Shown: in pieces, positions 6,321 through 12,291 of the stretch
Layout: every line of letters starts with the position of its first letter
How positions within the stretch are numbered: the stretch's first letter is position 1
NCBI GenBank assembly: GCA_946533615.1
Contig: CAMNBY010000220.1
Span: 1 to 12,291 of the forward strand
From: an uncultured Clostridia bacterium
GTDB taxonomy: Bacteria; Bacillota; Clostridia; Oscillospirales; Ruminococcaceae
DNA: 12,291 nucleotides
Direction of reading: 5' to 3'
Position numbers and translations under genes: made by a program
The notes under the pieces: generated by a model
Told to the model about the DNA's origin: nothing
The model's input: the letters and a program-made list of their open reading frames with translations, nothing else
Databases searched by the model: none

Positions 6321-9047
6321 ATGAGAAAATATACTAAAGTCATCGCAGCAGTGCTTGCAATTCTTCTTTCGGCAGGCGCAACAGGCTGGTACGCAAACGG
6401 GCACAAGGCTTCGGCTGATGAGGTCGAGAGAACGAGCGTCACACAGGCAGCCGATGCTCCGCAGGTGAAGCGCACTCCGTCCGAGGGGGCGCCCTTCAAG
6501 GAGGAGACGGTATACGTCCTCTGCAACAACGCAAGCGAGATAAAGGAGGTCATCGTCAGCGACTGGCTCAAAAACACGGGCGGCGCCGACCTGCTGAATG
6601 ACGTTTCCACCCTTACGGGCATCGAGAACGTCAAGGGCGAGGAGGGCTTCACCCTCGACGGCACAAAGATGACCTGGGACGCCGACGGCAGAGATATCTA
6701 CTACCGCGGCACCACCGACAGCGAGCTCCCCGTGAGCGTTAAGGTCACATACTTCCTTGACGGCAAGGAGATGACCCCCGACGAGATCAAGGGCAAGAGC
6801 GGCAAGGTCACTATCCGCTATGACTACACAAACAACCTGACGAGCAAGCAGACAGTCGAGGACAAGGAGATAGAGGTCTGCGTGCCCTTCATGATGGCAA
6901 GCGGCACTATCCTTGACAGCGACAAGTTCTCAAACGTCGAGGTCACCAACGGCAGGGTGGTTTCCGACGGCTCGCGCATAATCGTCATCGGTGCGGCCTT
7001 CCCTGGACTGGGCGACAGCCTCGGCCTCGAGGGCAGCAAGCTTGATATAACTATCCCCGAGTATGTCGAGATATCCGCCGATGTTTCGGATTTCGAGACC
7101 ACGACCTCAATGACCGTCGCCACCAACGAGGTCTTCTCGCAGCTCAAGCTTGACGACACCGAGAAGCTCGACGAGCTCCGCGACAAGGTGCAGGAGCTTG
7201 CAGATGCGGCCTCAGAGCTCTGCGACGGAACCTCTAAGGTCTACAACGGCCTCAAGGTCCTCTCGGACGGAGCCGACGACCTTGCAGAGGGTGCAGGCAA
7301 AGCCTCCGAGGGCTCGAAGACCCTTGCAGCGGGCGCTTCGGATCTTGCTGCGGGCGCAGATAAGCTCGAGTCGGGCGCCAACAGCGCCAAGGACGGCTCG
7401 TCCAAGCTTGCAGCAGGCATCACGACCGCCAAGAACGGCTCGGCACAGATCGTCAACGGCCTTGCCACAGCCAAGGACGGCTCGGCACAGCTGGCAGGCG
7501 GCGCTGACACCCTCTCCGAGGGCGTCGGAAAGCTCAACAGCGGCGCCAAGGAGCTTGCAGAAGGCTCCAAGCAGCTTTCGGAGGGCGCAGGAAAGCTCTC
7601 GGAGGGCGCAGGAACACTTGACGAGAACATGGGTACTCTTGCTGACGGCAGCAAGCAGGCCGCAGGCGGCGCCTCCGACCTCAAGGACGGCATCGACGAA
7701 GCAAAGGCAGGCGTAGATCAGCTTGCCGCGGGCGGCGATCAGGCAGGCGACGGCGTTGCACAGCTCGCAAAGGGCTCGAAGGATCTGGCTGACGGCGCAA
7801 AGCAGGTATCTGACGGCGCAGCCAAGCTTGCAGAGGGCACCAAGACCCTCGATGCAGGCGCTGACAAGCTGGCGGAAGGCGCAGGTCAGGCAAAGGCAGG
7901 CTCCGAGCAGCTTGCTCAGGGCGCTCAGAAGCTTGACGCAGGCATGGGCACAGCGGCGGCCTCCCTTACCACCACGATCGAATATAATAAGCAGATCTCG
8001 CAGATGCTCGGACTTATGATAGAGCAGTCCACCGACGAGCAGGAGATCGCTTCGCTCACACAGCTCAAGACGACCCTCGACCAGACGATAGCATCTCAGG
8101 AGCAGATCGCGGCCTCGATGGGCGAGGAGGGTCAGCTTGGAGCAGGCGCAAAGGCACTCTCCAACAATTTGCAGACCCTCGACACCAGCCTCGGACAGCT
8201 GTCTCAGGGCGCCACAAACCTTGCAGCAGGCACCGAGCAGCTTTCGGGCTCGGCAGGCGACCTCTCGGCGGGAGCCGCTCAGGTAACAAAGGGCGCCTCT
8301 GACCTGAACACGGGCATCGCGACCTTTGCCGAAAAGAGCAAGGCCCTGTTTGGCGGCATTTCGGAGCTCCAGAAGGGCATGGTCAAGCTTGCCACGGGCG
8401 CAGGCTCGCTGAACTCGGCGCTCAAGCAGATCTCCGACGGCGCTGCAAAGCTCAAGGCAGGCACAGGCACCCTCGCGGCTTCTGCCGAGCAGCTCTCGGA
8501 GGGCGCAGACAAGGTCAGCGGCGGCGCTGACGAGCTCTCGGGCGGAATAAACGAGCTGGCAGAAAAGAGCACCGCACTCATCGACGGCGTGAAGTCTCTT
8601 GACTCGGGGCTCGGACAGCTCTCGGGCGGCGCAGTCACCCTTGACAGCGGTCTGCTTCAGCTGATGACAGGCTCGGGAGATCTTGACACAGGCCTCGGCA
8701 CTCTTGCAACAGGCGCCAAGGATCTCAGCGACGGCGCCGACAAGGTAAGCACAGGCGCCACCGACCTCAGCTCAGGTCTCGGCGACTTAAAGACAGGCGC
8801 CGACACCCTTGCCGCAGGCGCCGACAAGCTTGAAACAGGCTCTCAGACTCTTGACGAAGGCATGAAGAAGTTCAAGGAGGAGGGCATCGACAAGGTTGTC
8901 GAGGTGCTTGACGGAAAGGTATCCGAAGCTATCGACCGCTTCAGGGCTCTTGCACAGGCCTCCAGAGAGTACGACACCTTCTCGGGCAAGTCGGACGAGA
9001 TGGATGGCAGCGTGAAGTTCATAATCACCACCGACGGCGTTTCCTGA
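6321..9047 (+). CDS. Secreted LxxG-heptad-repeat protein (YhgE/Pip-like repeats), MMPL partner
   Basis: Encodes 908 residues. I prefer ATG 6321, 7 bp after GGAGG (6309-6313); an ATG at 6315 overlaps the MMPL stop (ATGA) but is only 1 bp from that site. Either way the genes are translationally coupled. A signal peptide (RKYTK then a hydrophobic stretch to about 25) has a plausible AxA cleavage after Ala32. Residues about 50-290 form a non-repetitive, probably beta-rich domain (DWLKNTGG; KVTYFLDGKEMTP; KVTIRYDYTN). Then come 35 uninterrupted heptads of pattern [LAVI]xxGxxx (300-544), a 75-residue spacer with TIEYNKQISQM and Gln-rich helix (545-619), 33 more heptads (620-850), and a 58-residue C-terminal region ending MDGSVKFIITTDGVS. 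No C-terminal membrane segment is visible, unlike YhgE/Pip. These repeats occur in YhgE/Pip proteins and in loops of some MMPL proteins. The role is probably extracytoplasmic, with the transporter (inferred). Confidence 0.9.
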   Translation: MRKYTKVIAAVLAILLSAGATGWYANGHKASADEVERTSVTQAADAPQVKRTPSEGAPFKEETVYVLCNNASEIKEVIVSDWLKNTGGADLLNDVSTLTGIENVKGEEGFTLDGTKMTWDADGRDIYYRGTTDSELPVSVKVTYFLDGKEMTPDEIKGKSGKVTIRYDYTNNLTSKQTVEDKEIEVCVPFMMASGTILDSDKFSNVEVTNGRVVSDGSRIIVIGAAFPGLGDSLGLEGSKLDITIPEYVEISADVSDFETTTSMTVATNEVFSQLKLDDTEKLDELRDKVQELADAASELCDGTSKVYNGLKVLSDGADDLAEGAGKASEGSKTLAAGASDLAAGADKLESGANSAKDGSSKLAAGITTAKNGSAQIVNGLATAKDGSAQLAGGADTLSEGVGKLNSGAKELAEGSKQLSEGAGKLSEGAGTLDENMGTLADGSKQAAGGASDLKDGIDEAKAGVDQLAAGGDQAGDGVAQLAKGSKDLADGAKQVSDGAAKLAEGTKTLDAGADKLAEGAGQAKAGSEQLAQGAQKLDAGMGTAAASLTTTIEYNKQISQMLGLMIEQSTDEQEIASLTQLKTTLDQTIASQEQIAASMGEEGQLGAGAKALSNNLQTLDTSLGQLSQGATNLAAGTEQLSGSAGDLSAGAAQVTKGASDLNTGIATFAEKSKALFGGISELQKGMVKLATGAGSLNSALKQISDGAAKLKAGTGTLAASAEQLSEGADKVSGGADELSGGINELAEKSTALIDGVKSLDSGLGQLSGGAVTLDSGLLQLMTGSGDLDTGLGTLATGAKDLSDGADKVSTGATDLSSGLGDLKTGADTLAAGADKLETGSQTLDEGMKKFKEEGIDKVVEVLDGKVSEAIDRFRALAQASREYDTFSGKSDEMDGSVKFIITTDGVS
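7218..7952 (+). repeat. Heptad array 1: 35 x 21-bp coding units
   Basis: Thirty-five consecutive 7-residue units, each normally Leu/Ala/Val-x-x-Gly-x-x-x, fill exactly 735 bp without a register break, from LCDGTSK to LDAGMGT. Almost every fourth residue is Gly; LDENMGT is an exception. At DNA level this gives a strong 21-bp periodicity with variants of GGCGC/GGAGC and CTTGCAG recurring, a likely substrate for slippage or recombination. Confidence 0.92.
8178..8870 (+). repeat. Heptad array 2: 33 x 21-bp coding units
   Basis: Thirty-three consecutive units from LDTSLGQ to LDEGMKK fill exactly 693 bp in register. Position 4 is less strict than in array 1: Ser, Ala or Lys replaces Gly in units such as LSGSAGD, LNSALKQ and LAEKSTA. 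Two weaker units just upstream (LGAGAKA, LSNNLQT) may extend it to 35. Confidence 0.9.
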
Positions 9048-9063
9048 TACAAAGAACAGACAG

Positions 9064-9097
9064 GCCGCCCCGACAGCTGATGCCGGGGCGGCTTTTG
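9064..9097 (+). terminator. Intrinsic terminator of the MMPL-heptad operon
   Basis: A perfect 9-bp GC-rich stem GCCGCCCCG (9064-9072) / CGGGGCGGC (9084-9092) with an 11-nt loop, followed by TTTTG. It begins 17 bp after the stop codon of the heptad protein. Confidence 0.88.
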
Positions 9098-9110
9098 TGC
9101 TTTGCAGGGC

Positions 9111-9140
9111 TTGACATTATGCCGGTCGGGGTGGTAGAAT
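9111..9140 (+). promoter_or_regulatory. Predicted promoter of the TrhA-like gene
   Basis: TTGACA (9111-9116), an 18-bp spacer and TAGAAT (9135-9140) with an extended TG at 9132-9133. It starts just after the upstream terminator. The -10 element lies inside the first copy of the 16-bp direct repeat (9129-9144, 9149-9164). Confidence 0.72.
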
Positions 9141-9164
9141 TAAGGCAAGGGTGGTAGAATTAAG
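9129..9164 (+). repeat. 16-bp direct repeat spanning the TrhA promoter -10
   Basis: GGGTGGTAGAATTAAG occurs perfectly at 9129-9144 and 9149-9164, a 20-bp period, about two turns of DNA. Each copy contains TGGTAGAAT, an extended -10-like element, but only the first is correctly spaced from TTGACA. It may be a duplicated promoter element or a pair of same-face regulator sites. Confidence 0.75.
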
Positions 9165-9193
9165 ATACAGGCATTCAGAAAGGAGCGGACATT

Positions 9194-9862
9194 GTGAGCA
9201 CACAGACTGTAAAAAACGGCACCGCCAAACGATATACGACCGGAGAGGAGATCTTCAATTCCGTGTCACACGGAGTCGGCGGACTGCTGGCTATCGCGGG
9301 AACGGTGCTGCTGATAGTTTTCTCGGCGATCTATTCCAGCGCCTGGGCTGTGGTGGGGTGCGCTATCTTCGGCGCAAGCATGATAATCCTCTACACCATG
9401 TCCACCCTCTATCACGCCATCACAAACCCCACCGCAAAGAAATTCTTCCGCATAATGGATCACAACACCATCTTCTTCCTGATCGCCGGCACCTATACTC
9501 CGGTGACGCTCGTGCCTCTAAGAGGGGCGATCGGCTGGGTGCTCTTCGGGATAATATGGGGCGCCGCGATACTTGGCATCGTCCTGAATTCCGTGGACCT
9601 CGAAAAATTCCGCAAGCCCTCGGTGGTGTGCTACATACTTATGGGCTGGGCGGTGATCTTCGCAATAAAGCCGATGCTCGACTCCGTCCCCAAGCGGACG
9701 ATGGAGTTCTTGCTGATCGGCGGCGCCTTCTACACAGTGGGGGTCATCTTCTACGCGATAAAGAAGGTCAGGTACTTCCACTCGGTATGGCACCTCTTCA
9801 CCATCGGCGGCACGGTCTTCCACTTCTTCGCTATCCTGATAATGGTGATGCACTGCAAATAA
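9194..9862 (+). CDS. trhA: Hemolysin III / TrhA (PAQR-like) membrane protein
   Basis: Encodes 222 residues with seven predicted membrane helices, the usual length of bacterial hemolysin III proteins. The GTG at 9194 has AAAGGAG (9179-9185) 8 bp upstream. Family motifs are all present: GEEIFNSVSHGVGG (17-30), STLYH (Ser70-x3-His74), MDHNTIFFLIAGTYTP (88-103, with Asp89/His90), and HSVWHLFTIGGTVFH (His196-x3-His200 and His210). The Ser/Asp/His set corresponds to the metal site of the PAQR/CREST superfamily, which suggests a hydrolase-like membrane activity. Bacterial TrhA has been linked to membrane fluidity and fatty-acid balance; the old hemolysin name is not a reliable function. It is a monocistronic unit between two hairpin terminators. 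Its position next to the MMPL operon may be coincidence, though both act in the membrane. Confidence 0.94.
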   Translation: MSTQTVKNGTAKRYTTGEEIFNSVSHGVGGLLAIAGTVLLIVFSAIYSSAWAVVGCAIFGASMIILYTMSTLYHAITNPTAKKFFRIMDHNTIFFLIAGTYTPVTLVPLRGAIGWVLFGIIWGAAILGIVLNSVDLEKFRKPSVVCYILMGWAVIFAIKPMLDSVPKRTMEFLLIGGAFYTVGVIFYAIKKVRYFHSVWHLFTIGGTVFHFFAILIMVMHCK

Positions 9863-9869
9863 AAAGTCA

Positions 9870-9906
9870 CACAGGCGACCCCGAGCTTCGGAGCCGCCTG
9901 TGCTTT
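9870..9906. terminator. Bidirectional terminator between trhA and the XRE-like gene
   Basis: An 8-bp perfect stem CACAGGCG (9870-9877) / CGCCTGTG (9895-9902), with an inner CCGA/TCGG pairing. The plus-strand side is followed only by CTTTAC, whereas on the minus strand the hairpin is followed by TGACTTTTT (from 9861-9869), so it should work better for the convergent XRE-like gene. Confidence 0.78.
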
Positions 9907-9947
9907 ACTATGTCAGGAAAATATTTGGAAGGGCTTGGTCTGGGGCT

Positions 9948-10370
9948 TTACAGGGCGATCTCCTCGCGCCTGAAAAGCTCTTTGTTTATTTCTTCGACAG
10001 ACATCTTCTTGTTGATGCAGAAGATCACGATGCTGTCGCGCTTGCTCTTGGCGTACAGAGGCGGGTAACCCGTCTCCTTGAAGAACTGCTGTATCTCGTC
10101 GTAGCCGAGCTCCATCGCGACAAGCAGCGCCAGTATCTTGTCCCGAGAGGGGGCTTTTCTTGTTCCCGAGAAGATCTGATAGCCGTAGACCTCGCTCATC
10201 TGTGCGGATCTGATGACCTTGCGCTTGTCCAGCCTGCGTGAATCGAGTATGGCGTTCAGCCTTATGCTTACATCTCCCGCGTTGATGCTGTCGCTGTTTT
10301 TTTCAAGATAATCGTCTATGGTCTGGGCTCCCGAAAGTGCCTCGAGAAGCTCGTCGGTGCTTTTGAGCAT
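9948..10370 (-). CDS. XRE-like helix-turn-helix protein
   Basis: Encodes 140 residues from the ATG at 10370, with AAAGGGG about 9 bp upstream; a GTG at 10376 adds two residues but is only 3 bp from that site. An N-terminal acidic helix region (1-33) precedes an XRE/Cro-like DNA-binding fold at about 36-95: IRLNAILDSRRLDKRKVIRSAQM, then the recognition segment EVYGYQIFSGTRKAPSRDKIL and LLVAMELGYDEIQQF. The C-terminal part (GYPPLYAKSKRDSIVIFCINKKMSVEEINKELF, about 101-133) does not match an ordinary dimerisation tail; it looks like a second helical unit with its own conserved character. Small proteins of this layout are frequent in Clostridia, but I know of no defined target. It has its own promoter and is convergent with trhA. 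Possible roles are a standalone regulator or an adaptor; the function is unknown. Confidence 0.82.
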   Translation of the reverse strand: MLKSTDELLEALSGAQTIDDYLEKNSDSINAGDVSIRLNAILDSRRLDKRKVIRSAQMSEVYGYQIFSGTRKAPSRDKILALLVAMELGYDEIQQFFKETGYPPLYAKSKRDSIVIFCINKKMSVEEINKELFRREEIAL

Positions 10371-10402
10371 TTGCACACACCCCTTTGTTTCTGTCTGAAT
10401 AA

Positions 10403-10431
10403 ATTATAGCACATCTGTTTCATCTAATCAA
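10403..10431 (-). promoter_or_regulatory. Predicted promoter of the XRE-like gene
   Basis: On the minus strand TTGATT (10431-10426), a 17-bp spacer and TATAAT (10408-10403), with TG of an extended -10 at 10411-10410. The predicted start is near 10396, about 25 nt before the ATG at 10370, and the ribosome site AAAGGGG lies inside that short leader. Confidence 0.8.
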
Positions 10432-10466
10432 TAATTATTGCCAAAGCTTTAAAATTTTTTTACGAT

Positions 10467-10490
10467 TTATGCTGACAGCATAATTTTTTT
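10467..10490 (+). terminator. Orphan terminator-like hairpin
   Basis: TTATGCT (10467-10473) / AGCATAA (10477-10483) with a GAC loop, followed by seven T (10484-10490). It would stop plus-strand transcription, but the nearest plus-strand gene ends at 9862 and has its own terminator. The 250-bp spacer 10371-10627 otherwise holds the XRE promoter, a motif at 10522-10538 related to one upstream of the lipoprotein gene, and the lipoprotein-gene terminator; no gene is seen in it. Confidence 0.45.
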
Positions 10491-10592
10491 GTTTAATTCC
10501 GACAATTGAAGCCGCCGATAATGCGCATTTCGCACAATTCTTGTTTTGCAAAGCGGCCCCGCACAGGTGTTAAATTTTAATAATTTGTAAAG

Positions 10593-10626
10593 ACAAAAAC
10601 GGACCGCCGCAGCAGTCCGTTTTTGT
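10593..10626. terminator. Terminator of the solute-binding protein gene (symmetric)
   Basis: A perfect 12-bp stem ACAAAAACGGAC (10593-10604) / GTCCGTTTTTGT (10615-10626) with a 10-nt GC-rich loop. The A-run and T-run arms make it work in both directions. It lies directly after the stop codon of the minus-strand lipoprotein gene (10628). Confidence 0.9.
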
Positions 10627-10627
10627 T

Positions 10628-12175
10628 TTACAGTGCTTTGTTCGCATCGTCAATAAGCTTGTCGATCTTTTTTTGATACTGCTTCTGACATTCCTTCCAG
10701 GTGATGGCGTCGCCGCCATCAGGCATGGTGGCAAAGGTCACATCATGGATATTTTGGTCCATTTCGGGCGAGATCCCGTTGTTAAAGCTTACCACAGGGT
10801 TTTCTTTTGCCAGGTCGTAAATGATCTCGCGCATCTCGACCATTTCGTCTGTCCACATATAATCCTCTTTCAGGATACTGTTGTAAGTCTCGCGGTCGTA
10901 TTCGCGGGTCGCCATTTCACAGTTCATCAGGGCCGCAGCGCCTTCGGGGTTGGGCGCTCCCTCTGCCATGAAGCAGCCATCAAAGGCCGAGGATATATAG
11001 TATGTGTCGCTGTCGTCCATTCTTGGCATCGGCACGAACATGACATCTCCCGCTGCGACATCTCCGAACAGCGCTGTGTTGTCGGGGGTGTTCTCGAGCG
11101 CCCAGAGACCCACGGGACAGAACAGGGTCAGCAAAGAACCGATGCCGTCGCCTGTCTCGCCCGAGCCTCGCGTTATCCCTGCATTATTTTTGCGGTCAAA
11201 GCACAAGCCGTCCTGCTGGAAGTCGTACATAAGCGACTGAACGTCTGCTATTCTCGGGTCGCCCATGTTGTTGACGAGCTTGCCGTCCTCGAGGCCGATC
11301 ATCGGCAGGCCGCAGGTCTCGCTGAGTGCCTGAGGGTACCAGTAGCCGTCAAGGCCGTATTTTTCGCTGTCCGGGTCGGTGAATTCTTCGCACATAAACG
11401 AGAATGTATCCCACGTCCACTCGCCGTTATAGAACAGCTCGGCTGGATCTTCAAAGTTGTAGTCATAGATGGCGTTCATATTGTAGATGCACACATAGTT
11501 CGGCCTGAGCTCGGTGGCGCACAAATAGTGTTTGCCGTCTATCTTGTAGGCTTCGTTGATGTGTGCTGTCTCCTGCCAGAGCTCAGAGCTGAAATCGACA
11601 TAGCTGTCAAAGGGCTGGAAGCAGCCCTTGATAACGCCCTTCGGGAACTCGTCCATATCACCGGCAGGGACAAGGTCGGGCGAATCATGGTTAAGGACAA
11701 GCTTTTCGAGTTCGGTGAATCTGTCGTTCCAGTTGACGTATACGAACTCTACGCTGCCGTTGTATTTGTCCTTGAAAAGCTGTAACCCCATAGGGTCCTG
11801 ACCTCTGACAGAGCCGTTAAGGTCATAGTTAGCCATCCACTTGACGGTAGTGTTCGCAAGCTGGGTATCGGGCAGCTTGTCACCGCTGTCGCCGTAGGCC
11901 TTTTCTTCCTCGACGATCTCCACCTCAGGGACAGAGCTTTCGTCCGCCGAGGAAGGCGTTACCTTTTTGGGCTCGAGAATTCTCGGCTCATCTTCGGAGT
12001 CGGCGAAAGAGTCGTCCTCGCTGTCCGAGGAGTCGTCTCTCCTTGAATGCTTGCGCTTGGAGGAGCGGTCGTCATCATCGTCATCGTCGTCCTCGTTTCC
12101 GCAGGCGGCCATGCCGAAGCACATCGTCAACGCCAGCGCAGCCGCCAGCAGCTTTTTAAGATCCATAATGTTCAT
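10628..12175 (-). CDS. ABC-type extracellular solute-binding lipoprotein (family 1-like)
   Basis: Encodes 515 residues from the ATG at 12175, with GGGGG 9 bp upstream; an in-frame TTG at 12208 has no ribosome site and would spoil the signal peptide. The N-terminus is a lipoprotein signal: DLKK, a hydrophobic core, then GMAAC with Cys25 as the lipidated residue. Residues 28-100 are an extreme low-complexity tether: eight Asp in a row (29-36), a basic KRKHSRR patch, then Ser/Asp/Glu-rich sequence. The binding domain begins about 105 (TVKWMANYDLNG) and shows marks of carbohydrate-type binding proteins: SPDLVP near 165, YNMNAIYDYNFEDPAEL (about 231-247) and NGEWTWDTFSFMCEEFTDP (250-268). It probably captures a sugar or oligosaccharide outside the membrane for an ABC importer. 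No permease or ATPase gene is next to it in the window, although one could lie beyond the right edge. The ligand is unknown. Confidence 0.88.
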   Translation of the reverse strand: MNIMDLKKLLAAALALTMCFGMAACGNEDDDDDDDDRSSKRKHSRRDDSSDSEDDSFADSEDEPRILEPKKVTPSSADESSVPEVEIVEEEKAYGDSGDKLPDTQLANTTVKWMANYDLNGSVRGQDPMGLQLFKDKYNGSVEFVYVNWNDRFTELEKLVLNHDSPDLVPAGDMDEFPKGVIKGCFQPFDSYVDFSSELWQETAHINEAYKIDGKHYLCATELRPNYVCIYNMNAIYDYNFEDPAELFYNGEWTWDTFSFMCEEFTDPDSEKYGLDGYWYPQALSETCGLPMIGLEDGKLVNNMGDPRIADVQSLMYDFQQDGLCFDRKNNAGITRGSGETGDGIGSLLTLFCPVGLWALENTPDNTALFGDVAAGDVMFVPMPRMDDSDTYYISSAFDGCFMAEGAPNPEGAAALMNCEMATREYDRETYNSILKEDYMWTDEMVEMREIIYDLAKENPVVSFNNGISPEMDQNIHDVTFATMPDGGDAITWKECQKQYQKKIDKLIDDANKAL

Positions 12176-12211
12176 TGTATGTATCCCCCAGTATTTCTGT
12201 TTGGGCAATAC

Positions 12212-12228
12212 CGCACAACCATTGTGCG
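12212..12228. promoter_or_regulatory. Perfect 7-3-7 inverted repeat upstream of the lipoprotein gene
   Basis: CGCACAA-CCA-TTGTGCG, 37 bp before the start codon at 12175, continuing into ATGCGCA at 12233-12239. It is a candidate operator. I find no convincing -10/-35 pair between 12176 and the window end, so the promoter is weak, regulated, or lies further right. Confidence 0.5.
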
Positions 12229-12277
12229 CAAGATGCGCAGTCAGATTTTTCGTCAGATTGCCTAAATTCGACGCAGG

Positions 12278-12291
12278 AAGGCTGACGCCTT
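12278..12291. repeat. Short hairpin at the right edge
   Basis: AAGGC-TGAC-GCCTT, a 5-bp stem with a 4-nt loop that ends exactly at the window boundary. It may be the tail or head of a terminator for a gene outside; too little is visible to decide. Confidence 0.25.

Noticed and set aside
7150..7893. Long alternative frames on both strands inside the heptad arrays
   Set aside because: The 21-bp repeat keeps other frames open; the products are Arg/Ala/Ser/Pro-rich repeats with no start signals.
7218..8870. Possible CRISPR-like or minisatellite array
   Set aside because: The periodicity is exactly 21 bp and lies wholly in one reading frame as a protein heptad; there are no spacers or conserved non-coding repeats.
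9151..10068. A 305-codon plus-strand frame over trhA and the following spacer
   Set aside because: It is in another frame of trhA, whose family motifs are unmistakable, and it runs through a terminator hairpin.
10673..11785. A 370-codon plus-strand frame opposite the lipoprotein gene
   Set aside because: Antisense shadow: low-sense composition and no start context; the minus strand has a signal peptide, lipobox and binding-protein motifs.
12191..12268. Promoter for the lipoprotein gene
   Set aside because: Combinations such as TTGCGC with TATTGC have wrong spacing or poor matches, so none is reported.

Overview
The window looks like chromosomal DNA of a Gram-positive gut or rumen Clostridia member, most likely Ruminococcus or a close relative (Oscillospiraceae). 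This rests on GC-rich genes separated by AT-rich spacers, strong Shine-Dalgarno sites, consensus sigma-A promoters, a lipobox lipoprotein, and the gene families present (MBOAT with a DHHW-like partner, MMPL with an LxxG-heptad protein, a solitary family-1 solute-binding protein). The genus is inferred; no rRNA or tRNA is present to confirm it. I see no mobile element, CRISPR array, tRNA or rRNA.

Layout, left to right. (1) Positions 1-2046, minus strand: a two-gene unit encoding an MBOAT (AlgI-like) membrane protein and, downstream, the N-terminal part of an anchored DHHW/AlgX-like protein that runs off the left edge. Such pairs usually O-acylate cell-surface glycans, but this MBOAT has lost the residues at both conserved histidine positions. 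(2) 2290-3228, plus strand: an extended short-chain dehydrogenase/epimerase, transcribed divergently from MBOAT and ended by a bidirectional terminator shared with the next gene. (3) 3266-9047: the main unit of interest. A TetR-family repressor (minus) faces a two-gene operon (plus) encoding an MMPL/RND-type transporter and a secreted 908-residue protein built from 68 exact LxxG-type heptads. The spacer between repressor and operon carries four copies of a TGACC-N3-GGTCA palindrome. One overlaps the -35 box of a near-consensus promoter and one lies in the leader. (4) 9194-9862, plus strand: a hemolysin III/TrhA (PAQR-like) membrane protein whose promoter region carries a 16-bp direct repeat. 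(5) 9948-10370, minus strand: a small XRE-like DNA-binding protein. (6) 10628-12175, minus strand: a lipoprotein solute-binding protein with a poly-Asp/acidic tether and no permease genes beside it in the window.

How the genes fit together: most products act at the cell envelope. TetR, the MMPL transporter and the LxxG-heptad protein probably form one regulated export or envelope-remodelling module: TetR senses an unknown ligand and releases the operon, MMPL uses the proton gradient to move a hydrophobic substrate, and the long heptad protein acts outside the membrane. The substrate cannot be deduced from the sequence. The other genes look like independent transcription units, each bounded by hairpin terminators.
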